Assembly (NCBI RefSeq): GCF_012847335.1
Contig: NZ_JABBDX010000006.1
Coordinates: 89,353-153,352, forward strand
Length of the DNA: 64,000 nt
Direction of reading: 5' to 3'
DNA from: Psychrobacter sp. MF31
GTDB lineage: Bacteria; Pseudomonadota; Gammaproteobacteria; Pseudomonadales; Moraxellaceae
The notes beneath the pieces are model-generated. The model had not been told where the DNA came from. It saw only the letters and a program-made list of their open reading frames with translations, and ran no database searches. Below are positions 8,518 through 18,021 of the stretch, piece by piece. The position numbers were made by a program, and so were the translations under genes. How positions within the stretch are numbered: position 1 is the first letter of the stretch; every line of letters begins with the position of its first letter.

Positions 8518-9351
8518 TTATGATTTGGGTTGCCATTCAAGGCAAAGATTAGACAGTTGAATATCAAAATCTTGCAAGTCGTGAGGTGTAATTAAAGCAA
8601 CAGCTTGGCGCTTAATGAGTTCTAAAACCGCAACAAAGCTGACCACCACACCCAAACTGCCTTGAGACTTATCAAGAAGCTCAAAAAATGATTTACTTCC
8701 GGCGTGTTGCAATTGACGACTGATGCTGACGATACGTTCAGCAAGTGGCACGGCATCGACTTTTACCGAATGCAGCTGGTAATCCGGTCGCTGCTGCATC
8801 AAAAGCAGACTTGCCGTTAATAAATCAGGGGAAAACTTTGGCAGGCAGGCATTTATCGACTCTTGGTTTGGCGGACTGGCAAGGGCTAAAAACACATCGC
8901 GATCAAGTCGGGCTGAGTTATCAAGTCGCGCACTGACCGTTTTAATTTGCGCGTAAGCTTCTAAGCGCTCAATCAACTCCGCTTTGGGATCAACATCGTC
9001 ATTGGCAACTTGAGGTTTGGGCAACAGCAGCGCCGTTTTTATGGCAATTAAAGTGGACGCCATCAACAGATAATCGCCTGCCAATTCAAAATGGCTCGAA
9101 TCCAGCTTATTGATATAAGCCAAATACTGCTCGGTAATCGGCAAAATCGCCATCGTGGTGACGTCCATGTTGTTCTTTTTGACCAAATACAATAAAAAAT
9201 CTAGTGGTCCTTCAAATTGCTCAAGCCAAATAGCAAAGGCTTGCGGCGGAATGTATAAATCCTCCGGCAGCTTATTGATTGGTGTTTGATAAATGCGCAG
9301 CGCCAAATCAGAATCCGGCTGATTTGGCGCTTTTATAGCTAAATTGGTCAT
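8518..9351 (-). CDS. scpA: Segregation and condensation protein A (kleisin)
   Basis: A 277-residue ScpA kleisin. The family signature F-E-G-P-L-D-F-L-L-Y-L-V appears near residue 49, then I-T-E-Q-Y-L and a helical A-G-D-Y-L-L-M-A-S-T-L-I segment that contacts SMC. The C-terminal winged helix (about residues 225-277) ends in a short tail. ScpA closes the SMC ring together with ScpB. The gene starts 9 bases after the trpS stop and is followed by scpB after 15 bases, so all three are probably co-transcribed. The family mean is about 250 residues; the extra N-terminal 40 residues are typical of gammaproteobacterial members. Confidence 0.93.
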   Translation of the reverse strand: MTNLAIKAPNQPDSDLALRIYQTPINKLPEDLYIPPQAFAIWLEQFEGPLDFLLYLVKKNNMDVTTMAILPITEQYLAYINKLDSSHFELAGDYLLMASTLIAIKTALLLPKPQVANDDVDPKAELIERLEAYAQIKTVSARLDNSARLDRDVFLALASPPNQESINACLPKFSPDLLTASLLLMQQRPDYQLHSVKVDAVPLAERIVSISRQLQHAGSKSFFELLDKSQGSLGVVVSFVAVLELIKRQAVALITPHDLQDFDIQLSNLCLEWQPKS

Positions 9352-9360
9352 CGAGGTTAG

Positions 9361-10461
9361 CTATTTAAGTTTCGCAAGTGGCTTGATTCCAATGGCGCGG
9401 CGAGCTTTATCAAGTTGCTTTTGACTATGGCGACGCGCTTTTGCTGCACCCATTTGTAAGATTTCTTCAAGTTCTTTGGGATGGCTCATAAGGTACTCGT
9501 AGCGCTCGCGGTACGGGGCAATTTCATCATTAATTTTATTAAACAGTGCGTCTTTAGCCTCGCCCCAGCCAATACCCGCTTCAAATTGCGCCCGCATCGC
9601 TTTGATTTCATCAGGGGTAGCAAAAGCTTTATAAATCTCGAAAATGGTTGAATCGTCAGGATTTTTCGGCTCATTTGGCAGTTGCGAGTTGGTAACAATT
9701 CGCATGATAGCTTTTTGCATTTGCTTTTCAGAGCTAACTTGCGGATTAATCTCGCCAAATAAAGGAATGGTATTGTGATAGCTTTTGCTCATTTTACGAC
9801 CGTCAAGCCCCGTTAATAGTGGCATGTCATCGTCAACGACCGCGCTTGGCAAGGTAAAAAGCGGTTTATATTTGTGATTAAACGTCCCTGCCATGTCGCG
9901 CGCCATTTCAATATGCTGAATTTGGTCACGACCCACCGGAACGTGGGTGGCATTAAACATCAAAATATCCGCCGCCATCAATACCGGATAGCCAAACAGT
10001 CCCATGGTTACGCCGTGGTCGGCATCGATGTCGGTTTTTTCTAAGTTTAAATCAACCGCAGCTTTATAAGCATGAGCTCGGTTCATCAAGCCTTTAGCGC
10101 AAGAGCAATTCAAAATCCAAGCAAGCTCGGGAATTTCAGGGATGTCTGATTGGCGGTAAAAGGTCACGCGCTCAGGGTCAAGACCACAGGCAAGCCAAGT
10201 GGCGGCAATGGCTTTGGTGGACTCATGAATGATGGCAGGGTCATGACATTTGATAATACCGTGATAGTCCGCCAAAAAGAAAAACGCATCATCATCACTG
10301 TTTTGGGCAGCGGCAATCGCAGGGCGAATCGCGCCCACATAATTGCCAAGATGAGGAATTCCGGTAGGGGTAATGCCAGTTAAAATGCGTTTTGGCGCAG
10401 CGGTTTTTTCATCGGTAGTTTCCGAATTTTTTGATTCTAAAGTCATGGGGTGTTCCATCAT
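9361..10461 (-). CDS. trpS: Tryptophan--tRNA ligase
   Basis: This 366-residue class I aminoacyl-tRNA synthetase charges tRNA-Trp. The HIGH-type motif is P-H-L-G-N-Y at about residues 36-41 and the KMSKS motif is intact in G-R-K-M-S-K-S-Y near 224. T-G-I-T-P-T-G precedes the HIGH motif as expected. Three closely spaced ATGs (10461, 10458, 10446) compete as start; none has a strong ribosome site, and the N-terminal 25 residues are outside the conserved core. It leads a probable trpS-scpA-scpB operon. Confidence 0.95.
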   Translation of the reverse strand: MMEHPMTLESKNSETTDEKTAAPKRILTGITPTGIPHLGNYVGAIRPAIAAAQNSDDDAFFFLADYHGIIKCHDPAIIHESTKAIAATWLACGLDPERVTFYRQSDIPEIPELAWILNCSCAKGLMNRAHAYKAAVDLNLEKTDIDADHGVTMGLFGYPVLMAADILMFNATHVPVGRDQIQHIEMARDMAGTFNHKYKPLFTLPSAVVDDDMPLLTGLDGRKMSKSYHNTIPLFGEINPQVSSEKQMQKAIMRIVTNSQLPNEPKNPDDSTIFEIYKAFATPDEIKAMRAQFEAGIGWGEAKDALFNKINDEIAPYRERYEYLMSHPKELEEILQMGAAKARRHSQKQLDKARRAIGIKPLAKLK

Positions 10462-10602
10462 TATTATTGCAAGATTACTGTCGCAAGAGTGTTGTCATGA
10501 AGTGGTGCTGCAAAATGTTTAATTATGCTTAAGTCTAATTATGCTTAAAAAGTCGTGCCTCAGTATACCAAAAAATGCTGATCTTGAGCGCCGCCGTTTT
10601 GA

Positions 10603-11682
10603 TTAGTTATAAATGTCAGTTCGACCATTTTCATTATTTTTAAAGCGGCGATGAAACCACATCCACTGGGTGGGGTCAATACGAATCAGACCCTCTAAAA
10701 TTTCATTAACGCGAGCGGCATCAAAAGCTTCGTCAGCACTTGGGTAATTATCCAAAGCTTCAGTGATGGTAATATGATAATGCGGTCGTTTGCCACTTGG
10801 GATATTATCAGGAGTCTGCCGATAGGTGTGTAGCGCCATGACCGCCGGCGGGTTTGATTTGCTGCCCAATTTGGCAAGGCGTCTTGGCATGGTGATGGTA
10901 GCTGCCGGAATACCAAAAAACGGCGCCATCACCCCTTGCTTTAAGCCGTAATCCTGATCTGGAGAATACCAAATCACATGACCGTCATTAATGGATTGAA
11001 CCAATCTTTTCATGTCGCGGCTTGAGATTTGCTTACCAAATATTTTAGTGCGACCGTTATAAATAAACCAATCAAGCAGCGCGTTATTTTGCGGTCGATA
11101 CATACAATCAGCGGGGAAAAACTGGGTGCATAACAAGCCGCCCAAATCGAGCATGGTATAATGAGCACCTAATAAAATCACCGCGCGACCCTCTTTTTGA
11201 GCTTGAATTAAATGCTGAAGCCCTGAAATGGTCACAGTTTTGGTAAAGATATCGGGACGAAACCATGCGCATAAGGTTTCAAAAAGTCCAATACCTTGAT
11301 TGACAAAAACTTGCTTTGCCATCAGCTCACGCTCAATTTCAGGCTTTTCAGGAAAGGCAAGTTTCAAATTAATCAAGGTATCTCGGCGGCGCGACGCGGC
11401 TAGCTGATAAACCAAAATCCCAATTTTTCGACCAAGCCAAAACTGAATCCGAAGCGGCAAATACATCATCGGCAAAATAAGCAAAAACGCCAGCCAAATG
11501 CCCCAATATTTAGGCAATAAAAACTGCCACTGAAACGGCTGCTTTTTGGCAATAGCAGTTTGCTTGTGCGTTTGTGTTGCTGTTGGCATGCTCTTTGGAA
11601 TGGCAACCTTGTGACTTTGAGCAGGCTTTGGTGGCAAGTTTGCCTGCTGCTGTTTGGGGTCAAATTGTTCCGGCGCTTTCAT
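10603..11682 (-). CDS. LpxL/HtrB-type lipid A (lysophospholipid) acyltransferase
   Basis: This 359-residue inner-membrane enzyme adds a secondary acyl chain to lipid A from acyl-ACP. The catalytic HX4D motif is H174-Y-T-M-L-D179 in L-L-G-A-H-Y-T-M-L-D, and a membrane helix covers about residues 60-78. The C-terminal M-W-F-H-R-R-F-K is typical of the LpxL/LpxM family. The N-terminal 50 residues are polar, rich in Gln and Lys, and look like an extra extension. An AGAG ribosome site precedes the ATG. Which acyl position it serves (lpxL or lpxM) cannot be settled here. It also fits with lpxH and waaA elsewhere in the window. Confidence 0.87.
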   Translation of the reverse strand: MKAPEQFDPKQQQANLPPKPAQSHKVAIPKSMPTATQTHKQTAIAKKQPFQWQFLLPKYWGIWLAFLLILPMMYLPLRIQFWLGRKIGILVYQLAASRRRDTLINLKLAFPEKPEIERELMAKQVFVNQGIGLFETLCAWFRPDIFTKTVTISGLQHLIQAQKEGRAVILLGAHYTMLDLGGLLCTQFFPADCMYRPQNNALLDWFIYNGRTKIFGKQISSRDMKRLVQSINDGHVIWYSPDQDYGLKQGVMAPFFGIPAATITMPRRLAKLGSKSNPPAVMALHTYRQTPDNIPSGKRPHYHITITEALDNYPSADEAFDAARVNEILEGLIRIDPTQWMWFHRRFKNNENGRTDIYN

Positions 11683-11794
11683 AAGACTCTATAATTCATT
11701 ATTTTAGCATTATGATGGCGCAGCGCGCTTGTGATTGCAAGGCTTTAGCTTGGATTAAGGCGTTTTGTCTTAATGGGCTTTTAATAGAGTATAA

Positions 11795-11828
11795 AAAAAC
11801 CTTATAAGCCGTAGCCTATAAGGTTTTT
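11795..11828. terminator. Rho-independent terminator after rpsI
   Basis: A 12-base perfect stem (11795-11806 with 11817-11828), starting AAAAACC and ending GGTTTTT, with a 10-base loop lies about 55 bases beyond the rpsI stop. On the minus strand it finishes in a T run, ending the ribosomal protein operon. Confidence 0.85.
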
Positions 11829-11884
11829 ATTAATTTGCCGCTTTAAAGTAATTGAGAAAATAACCAAAAAGCAAAGCAAAATAA

Positions 11885-12271
11885 TTAACGTTTTGAGAAT
11901 TGAGGACGCTTACGAGCTTTGCGAAGTCCCAATTTCTTACGTTCAACTTGACGTGAGTCACGAGTTACGAATCCTGCGGCTTTTAGTGCAGGTTTGTTGG
12001 CATCGTCAAGATCGATTAGAGCGCGGGTGATACCATGACGGATCGCACCGGCTTGACCGCTGATGCCGCCGCCTTTTACCGTGATGTAAAAGTCATAAGC
12101 AGTTGCTGAGTCAAGTAATTCTAGAGGTTGACGAACGACCATTCGTGAAGTTTCACGGCTGAAGTATTCATCAAGTGGCTTGCCGTTAACCACGATGCTA
12201 CCAGTACCTTTAGCTAAAAAGACACGAGCGGTAGACGTTTTGCGGCGACCTGTTCCGTAATTGCGTTCCAT
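11885..12271 (-). CDS. rpsI: 30S ribosomal protein S9
   Basis: A 128-residue S9 protein with the family's [13 protein letters not shown] start, [15 protein letters not shown] core and the basic C-terminal tail ending K-R-P-Q-F-S-K-R that reaches the ribosomal P site. The AAGGAG ribosome site sits 7 bases before the ATG. It follows rplM by 10 bases, the universal rplM-rpsI order, and both are translated from one transcript. Confidence 0.98.
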   Translation of the reverse strand: MERNYGTGRRKTSTARVFLAKGTGSIVVNGKPLDEYFSRETSRMVVRQPLELLDSATAYDFYITVKGGGISGQAGAIRHGITRALIDLDDANKPALKAAGFVTRDSRQVERKKLGLRKARKRPQFSKR

Positions 12272-12281
12272 AAGTGACTCC

Positions 12282-12710
12282 TTAGATGTCTAGTTCTTTT
12301 GGTTGCTGAGCGGTGTGTGGATGCTCAGTTCCGGCATACAATTTTAATTTTTTAATCATTGCATAGCCAAGAGGACCTTTTGGCAGCATGCCTTTCACTG
12401 CTTTTTGTAGAACATCTTCAGGCTTATGAGCAATCAGCTTGGTGAAGTTGGTCTCTTTAATCCCGCCAGGATAACCGCTGTGACGGTAGTATTTTTTATC
12501 TTGCGCTTTTTTACCGGTTACCGCGATTTTGTCGGCGTTGATGACTACGATGTAGTCGCCAGTGTCAACGTGCGGGGTGTAAGACGGCTTGTGCTTACCG
12601 CGAAGACGGAGAGCGATTTGGCTGGCTAGGCGGCCTAGCGTTTTGCCGTCAGCGTCGACGACAAACCACTCATGGGTTACGTCAGCTGGTTTTGCACTAA
12701 GTGTTTTCAT
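12282..12710 (-). CDS. rplM: 50S ribosomal protein L13
   Basis: A 142-residue L13, an early assembly protein of the large subunit. It has the expected [12 protein letters not shown] near residue 17, G-D-Y-I-V-V-I-N-A near 51, the [10 protein letters not shown] loop, and L-P-K-G-P-L-G near 109. The AAGG ribosome site precedes the ATG. It heads the rplM-rpsI operon. The leader contains a stem-loop (12735-12761) and a likely sigma-70 promoter; L13 is known in Escherichia coli to repress its own operon through the leader. Confidence 0.98.
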   Translation of the reverse strand: MKTLSAKPADVTHEWFVVDADGKTLGRLASQIALRLRGKHKPSYTPHVDTGDYIVVINADKIAVTGKKAQDKKYYRHSGYPGGIKETNFTKLIAHKPEDVLQKAVKGMLPKGPLGYAMIKKLKLYAGTEHPHTAQQPKELDI

Positions 12711-12734
12711 GATAAAACCTTAAAGTAAAATTCG

Positions 12735-12761
12735 TTGAGAGTTTGGGAACGGGGCTCTCAA
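12735..12761 (-). promoter_or_regulatory. Stem-loop in the rplM mRNA leader
   Basis: A perfect 7-bp inverted repeat, TTGAGAG at 12735-12741 and CTCTCAA at 12755-12761, with a 13-base loop, lies between the predicted promoter and the rplM start codon. Its position fits an autoregulatory L13 leader element, but the role is inferred. Confidence 0.45.
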
Positions 12762-12775
12762 AAAACAGACTGCAC

Positions 12776-12804
12776 ATTATAAGCAGTAGCTTCGCTGCTT
12801 GCAA
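12776..12804 (-). promoter_or_regulatory. Sigma-70-type promoter of rplM-rpsI
   Basis: On the minus strand a perfect TATAAT (-10, 12776-12781) follows TTGCAA (-35, 12799-12804) with a 17-base spacer, about 65 bases before the rplM start codon. The -35 hexamer matches four of six consensus bases. Confidence 0.6.
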
Positions 12805-12924
12805 GCGGCATTAAAGTTATTTTTAGCGCATTATTTTTTATTTGTGCTTAAAATAAAGGGGTCAATAAGCCAAATTTGGCAAGGCGCGGCAAGTCTTAGA
12901 AAATTGGAAATTAAAACTCGACTA

Positions 12925-13638
12925 TTATGCCGATTTTAATCGATAAAGTCCAGCATAAACCTGACCGACTTTGGCGTGTTTTTGGCAAATAAACGCTATT
13001 GGCAAGCAGTTATTTTCAGTATTTACTAACGTGTTTAACTGCTGACAGATGCTTGATAATAGTGGGGTTAAGTCGTGGTCAGCTTCTAAATAAATCAAAG
13101 TATGGTCATCAATCCAGTGATTTTGGATTAAAGCGATTAAAACAGGTTGCCAAAGATCAAGCGCGTAGGGCGGATCGATAAAGACAATATCAAACGGCGC
13201 ATTTAAATTTTGCTGGTTTAAAACTGTTTCGGCAAAACCGTGAATGATATTAAATTGATGTGCATTTAAATTAAGCTTTTGCGCGCTCGTCGCAAGCTGC
13301 TGACTTTGCTTGAGATTGGCTTCAATAAAGGTGCAGTTTGCCGCGCCGCGAGAGAGCGCTTCAAAGCCAAGAACGCCGCTACCAGCGAAGGCATCTAACA
13401 CGCGAGCGTCAAAAATATCGATCATCAGCCAGTTAAACAAAGTTTCGCGAAGTCGATCAGGCGTTGGTCGTAAGCCGTCAGCGTCAATAAAACTCACGGT
13501 TCGGCGTTTGAGCGCGCCGCCAATAATGCGAACGTCGCTTAATGTTGTTTTTGATGCAGAAGTTTGAGCCGCTGATTTTTTTAAAGGCGATTTTTTAGTT
13601 TTTGATACGGATTGCCGCAAAGGTTTTTTTTGTTTCAT
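12925..13638 (-). CDS. rsmD: 16S rRNA (guanine-966-N2)-methyltransferase
   Basis: A 237-residue class I methyltransferase that methylates G966 of 16S rRNA in the 30S particle. Core motifs: R-I-I-G-G near residue 38, L-R-P-T-P-D-R-L-R-E-T-L-F-N-W-L near 56, V-L-D-A-F-A-G-S-G (SAM loop) near 79, and the catalytic F-I-D-P-P-Y near 155. The first 30 residues are a lysine- and serine-rich extension. The ribosome site is weak, so the start is approximate. It is divergent from the DUF445 gene across a 270-base gap in which no clear regulatory element was recognised. Confidence 0.93.
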   Translation of the reverse strand: MKQKKPLRQSVSKTKKSPLKKSAAQTSASKTTLSDVRIIGGALKRRTVSFIDADGLRPTPDRLRETLFNWLMIDIFDARVLDAFAGSGVLGFEALSRGAANCTFIEANLKQSQQLATSAQKLNLNAHQFNIIHGFAETVLNQQNLNAPFDIVFIDPPYALDLWQPVLIALIQNHWIDDHTLIYLEADHDLTPLLSSICQQLNTLVNTENNCLPIAFICQKHAKVGQVYAGLYRLKSA

Positions 13639-13909
13639 AGGTTTAGTTGTAAGTAAAAAGCGCTTAGACAGCGGCGAGAATATAAAGTTGGGGGCGCTAT
13701 TTTAGCAAAGTTTGCGATAAGTTTTTGCTAAAAAATTCTACGTGATATTGCTTTTAGGCAAGATGCTAATGGCGCCAAGGTATGCTAAAATCAGGCAATT
13801 TTTTTAAATATCTTAATTCACTAAATTAGTAAGTCCATCATCTGCCAATCCAATGCGTTTTGGCGCAACCTTTTTTATCAAAAGCAATTTTCATCAAGGG
13901 CATCGCAAC

Positions 13910-15244
13910 ATGGTCGCAACCTCAATCTGGCAACTGCTGGCTGAGCATCCTGAATTTTTGGCGATGTTGACCATTCCGCCGGTGACGGCGTTTGTCACTT
14001 GGATTCACGTTTGGATGGCGCTCAAAATGCTGTTTTATCCCATCAAATTTTGGGGCATTCGCATTCCGCATTTTCCATTTTTTGGGCTTCCGGGGCTGGG
14101 CTGGCAAGGAATTGTGCCAAGAAAAGCGGGGAAAATATCGGGCGTTATTGTTGACCAAACGCTGTCAAAACTTGGCTCACTTGATGAGTTTTTTCAAGCG
14201 ATGGAGCCGGATCAGATGGCGGAATTTATCACCGAAACGGTCGATAAAAACCTTGAAGATTTGATTGATGAAATTATGGTTGAGCGCTCAGAAGCCCTTT
14301 GGCGGAGTCTGCCCTTTGCGGTAAAACGGCGAATCTATGCTCAAGCGCATCAGATGTTGCCGAGCATTATGCAATCGCTCGTGAATGATTTGACTGTTCA
14401 TGTTGATGATTTGGTCGATATGCGCCAGATGATCGTTAACAAGATGGAAAGCGATCGGCGCTTGATGGTCAATATGTTTTTAAAGGTCGGTCAAAAAGAG
14501 ATTGATTTTATTTGGCATATTAGCGCGCTGATTGGTCTGGTTTTTGGCATCATTCAGATGTTTATTTTCTTGTTTGTGCCGCAGCATTGGACGGTGCCGT
14601 TTTTTGCCGCGATCTGGGGCTTATTGACCAATTGGATTGCCATTTGGATGGTGTTTAATCCGGTTGAGCCGCGATTTATCCGCTATTTAAAATGGTTTAG
14701 TATCAAAGGCAGTTTTCCTTTTATTAAACTTGAAAAACCGCATTGGGACCGTTTTCGCTGGCAAGGCGGCTTTATGAAGCGTCAAGATGAGGTTTCAGAA
14801 GTGTTTGCTGAAATCGTGGTTCGTGATTTGGTAACGCTTGAGAACATCATGAATGAGATGATGTTTGGGGCGAGATCAGGGCAAACGCGCGAGCTGATGA
14901 AGTCGCATTTGTATGAGATTTTGGACACGCCGGTGGTGAGAACATCGCTTCGGATGAGTTTAGGTCGGCGCGAATTTGGCAAGTTAAAAAATACCATTAT
15001 TGATAAGTCAATCTTGGCAACGATGGTGCCGCTTCGTGATCCAAAGCTCAATGAAAGCCGCGCCAATAAAATCTTTGGGCTATTTCGCGATCGCATTCGG
15101 GCATTGTCGCCCAGTGAGTTTCAAAATTTGCTGCGACCGGCGTTTCGTGAAGATGAGCTGACGTTAATTATTTTGGGCGGCTTAACAGGGTTTTTGGCAG
15201 GCTGGCTGCATTTGGTATTGGTGTTTTTTCCGATGGCAAAGTGA
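13910..15244 (+). CDS. DUF445 family membrane protein
   Basis: About 444 residues, with hydrophobic segments near the N-terminus (M-L-T-I-P-P-V-T-A-F-V-T-W), a hairpin of two helices in the middle (I-S-A-L-I-G-L-V-F-G-I and F-A-A-I-W-G-L-L-T-N-W-I-A) and one at the C-terminal end (L-G-G-L-T-G-F-L-A-G-W). The W-G-L-L-T-N-W-I-A-I-W-M-V-F-N-P segment with K-G-S-F-P is the DUF445 hallmark. No function is established for most members. An upstream in-frame ATG at 13853 lacks a ribosome site; the ATG at 13910 follows AAGGG and was preferred. It precedes the cytochrome c maturation genes by about 100 bases. Confidence 0.75.
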   Translation: MVATSIWQLLAEHPEFLAMLTIPPVTAFVTWIHVWMALKMLFYPIKFWGIRIPHFPFFGLPGLGWQGIVPRKAGKISGVIVDQTLSKLGSLDEFFQAMEPDQMAEFITETVDKNLEDLIDEIMVERSEALWRSLPFAVKRRIYAQAHQMLPSIMQSLVNDLTVHVDDLVDMRQMIVNKMESDRRLMVNMFLKVGQKEIDFIWHISALIGLVFGIIQMFIFLFVPQHWTVPFFAAIWGLLTNWIAIWMVFNPVEPRFIRYLKWFSIKGSFPFIKLEKPHWDRFRWQGGFMKRQDEVSEVFAEIVVRDLVTLENIMNEMMFGARSGQTRELMKSHLYEILDTPVVRTSLRMSLGRREFGKLKNTIIDKSILATMVPLRDPKLNESRANKIFGLFRDRIRALSPSEFQNLLRPAFREDELTLIILGGLTGFLAGWLHLVLVFFPMAK

Positions 15245-15341
15245 TAAAAGCTTTCGCCGCTGGGGTTCAGTTAAAGCAATTTAAGAGTGTCGCGACAAGG
15301 GCTTGTGTCGCAGTAATGACCAAATTTACAAGGTTAGGTGT

Positions 15342-17393
15342 ATGTTAATCACAGAATTGGGCTATTTTGCACTGCTTTGCGCGCTGGTGCTGGCGATCTT
15401 GCAAGTGGTGCTGCCAACCATCGGCGTGATGCGCGATCAAGTATCTTGGCAGCGCTTAGCCCCAAGTCTTGCTTGGGCGCAGTTTGCCGCGATGGTGCTG
15501 TCGTTTGGAAGCTTGATGGCGGGATTTTATTACAATGATTTTAGCCTCGTTTATGTGGCTCAGCATTCAAATACGTTATTGCCTTGGTATTATAAGCTGT
15601 CGGCGACGTGGGGCGGTCACGAAGGCTCTTTGTTGCTTTGGATGACCATTATGGCAACGTGGTGTGCGTTGGTGTCATTTTTTAGTCGTGGCTTGCCGCT
15701 TGCGATGCGCGCTCGTGTTTTGGTGATTTTAGCAGGCGTTCAGACGATGATGCTGGCGATGCTGATTTTCACTTCATCACCGTTTAGCAGAACGCTGCCA
15801 AATCTGCCTGTTGATGGTGCGGATTTAAACCCTGTTTTGCAAGATCCTGGGTTGATTATTCACCCACCGATGCTTTATATGGGCTATGTGGGCATGGTCG
15901 TGCCGTTTGCATTTTGTATGTCAGCGCTTTGGGCGGGCAGGCTTGATGCGGTTTGGACGCGTTGGTCGCGACCTTGGACGCTGGCAGCTTGGGGCTTTTT
16001 AACCTTAGGGATCGCGCTTGGCTCATGGTGGGCATATTATGAGCTGGGTTGGGGCGGCTGGTGGTTTTGGGATCCGGTCGAAAACGCGTCACTGATGCCT
16101 TGGCTTGCCGGAACGGCGCTGCTGCACTCATTAGCGGTGACCGAAAAGCGTGGCGTGTTCAAAGCTTGGACGATTATGCTTGCCATTTTTGCCTTTGCGT
16201 TGAGTCTTTTGGGAACGTTTTTGGTGCGTTCAGGCGTTATTACCTCGGTGCATTCATTCGCGGCTGACCCAACGCGCGGCTTGGTGATTTTAGTGATTTT
16301 AGGCGTGATTGTCGGCGGCGGCTTATTGATGTTTGCCGTTCGCGGTTGGCGCTTGACGGTTGAAAGTCACTATCAGCTCATCTCGCGTGAGTCGTTTTTG
16401 GTGATTAACAACGTTATTATTTTAATTTCAACCCTTGTCGTATTGCTTGGAACGCTTTATCCCATCATTGCCGATGCGTTTAAATTGGGTCAAGTTTCTG
16501 TAGGACCTCCGTACTTTAATGCGCTGTTTGTACCGCTGACTTGGCTATTGCTTTTAGCGCTTGGTATGGGATCAAACATCCGCTGGAAAAAAGACTCAAG
16601 ACCGCTGCTTGGGGCAAGCTTAATCATTGGTGTGAGTAGCTTGGTGTTAGCGGCAATTATTGCTTACTTTACTCACCCCTCAAGTATGCTCAATATTGGC
16701 GTAAGCGTGGCGCTTTGTCTTTGGGTTTTGGGTTGGATGGTGGTCGATTTTAAAGACAAAACTAAAAATGCCCCCAGTTTTATCCGTGGTCTTGGCAAGC
16801 TTCGCTTAAGCTACTGGGGTCAGCAAGTGGCGCATTTGGGCGTGCTCATGAGCGTGATTGGCGTTGCCTTTACCACATCTTTAAGTATCGAGCGCGATGT
16901 GGCAATGGGGCTAAATGACACCGTTCACGTTCAAGGTTATGACTTTAAAGTGGTTGATTTTCATGAAGTCAAAGCCAGTAACTTTGATGCCATGCAAGCT
17001 CAAGTTGAGGTCAGTAAAGATGGCAAGCCCGTCACCACGCTATATCCTGATAAGCGAACCTATATTGTCAGCATGATGCCAATGACCGAGGCGGCAATTG
17101 ATGCCAGCCTTATCCGCGACGTTTATGTGGCGCTTGGTGAGCCGATTGCTGAAGACAGTGACAAATGGGCAGTTCGCATTTATGTCAAACCGATGATCCG
17201 CTGGATTTGGCTTGGGGCGCTGGTGATGACCTTTGGGGCAATTTTGAGTATGTTTGACCGTCGTTATCGGTTGCAATCGCGAAATCAAAAGCTATTATCT
17301 GACGACATCGTTATTGAAAAAGACAGCTACGATGAGTCGTACCTAGCGCCAGTAGCGGTAACTGCCGCCGATAACGACATTAAGGAGAAGTAA
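15342..17393 (+). CDS. ccmF: Cytochrome c haem lyase subunit CcmF
   Basis: A 683-residue polytopic inner-membrane protein that takes haem from CcmE and ligates it to apocytochrome c with CcmH. The periplasmic WWD haem-handling domain is clear (W-G-G-W-W-F-W-D-P-V-E-N), as are W-G-G-H-E-G-S-L-L-L-W near residue 90 and P-P-M-L-Y-M-G-Y near 184. The start is the ATG at 15342 (M-L-I-T-E-L-G-Y-F) after AGGT; an earlier in-frame TTG is less likely. It is followed immediately by ccmG, ccmH and ccmI; ccmABCDE are not in this window. Confidence 0.96.
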   Translation: MLITELGYFALLCALVLAILQVVLPTIGVMRDQVSWQRLAPSLAWAQFAAMVLSFGSLMAGFYYNDFSLVYVAQHSNTLLPWYYKLSATWGGHEGSLLLWMTIMATWCALVSFFSRGLPLAMRARVLVILAGVQTMMLAMLIFTSSPFSRTLPNLPVDGADLNPVLQDPGLIIHPPMLYMGYVGMVVPFAFCMSALWAGRLDAVWTRWSRPWTLAAWGFLTLGIALGSWWAYYELGWGGWWFWDPVENASLMPWLAGTALLHSLAVTEKRGVFKAWTIMLAIFAFALSLLGTFLVRSGVITSVHSFAADPTRGLVILVILGVIVGGGLLMFAVRGWRLTVESHYQLISRESFLVINNVIILISTLVVLLGTLYPIIADAFKLGQVSVGPPYFNALFVPLTWLLLLALGMGSNIRWKKDSRPLLGASLIIGVSSLVLAAIIAYFTHPSSMLNIGVSVALCLWVLGWMVVDFKDKTKNAPSFIRGLGKLRLSYWGQQVAHLGVLMSVIGVAFTTSLSIERDVAMGLNDTVHVQGYDFKVVDFHEVKASNFDAMQAQVEVSKDGKPVTTLYPDKRTYIVSMMPMTEAAIDASLIRDVYVALGEPIAEDSDKWAVRIYVKPMIRWIWLGALVMTFGAILSMFDRRYRLQSRNQKLLSDDIVIEKDSYDESYLAPVAVTAADNDIKEK

Positions 17394-17394
17394 C

Positions 17395-18021
17395 TTGGAT
17401 TCTTCTAACCAAAATAAACCTGCCACCAAAACGATGAATAAAAAACAGCTTAAAGTCTGGTTTTTAATTCCGCTGTTGGTGTTTTTAGGGCTGATGGTCA
17501 TGCTGTATTTGCGCCTTGGCAAGCCGACCGATATTGTGACCAATACCGCCCTTGAGCGCCCCGTGCCAACCTTTGAGCTGCCGCTTTTGTCAGATACCAC
17601 GCGCGTTATGAGCAATAGCAGTTTGCCCAAGCAGCCGTTTTTGATCAATATTTGGGGCTCGTGGTGCCCAACGTGTATCATTGAGCATCCGTTTTTGATG
17701 AAACTCAAAGACCGCGGCGTGAACATCGTTGGCGTCAATTACAAAGATGAAATCGGCAATGCGCTCAGTTACTTAAATGAGCGCGGCGACCCGTATTCAA
17801 TGTCAATTCAGGATTTGTCAGGACAATTTGCCTTAGACTTAGGATTGACTGGCGCTCCTGAAACTTTTGTGGTGGATAGCAAAGGCGTCATTCGCCAGCA
17901 TATCATCGGCGAGGTCAGTGAAGAAAATTGGCAAAGTCGGATTGCGCCGTGTTTGATGTTATTAAATAACAAACAAGGTCAAGAGCTTGATGCCAAATCG
18001 CTAAAAGAGGCTTGCCAATGA
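17395..18021 (+). CDS. ccmG: Thiol:disulfide interchange protein CcmG/DsbE
   Basis: A 208-residue membrane-anchored periplasmic thioredoxin that reduces the apocytochrome c haem-binding cysteines, through CcmH. One N-terminal membrane helix (residues 21-40) is followed by a thioredoxin fold with W-G-S-W-C-P-T-C (Cys91, Cys94) and the cis-proline region G-A-P-E-T-F-V. The start is an unusual TTG at 17395, chosen because an AAGGAG ribosome site sits 7 bases upstream. The stop overlaps the ccmH ATG (ATGA). Confidence 0.93.
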   Translation: MDSSNQNKPATKTMNKKQLKVWFLIPLLVFLGLMVMLYLRLGKPTDIVTNTALERPVPTFELPLLSDTTRVMSNSSLPKQPFLINIWGSWCPTCIIEHPFLMKLKDRGVNIVGVNYKDEIGNALSYLNERGDPYSMSIQDLSGQFALDLGLTGAPETFVVDSKGVIRQHIIGEVSEENWQSRIAPCLMLLNNKQGQELDAKSLKEACQ

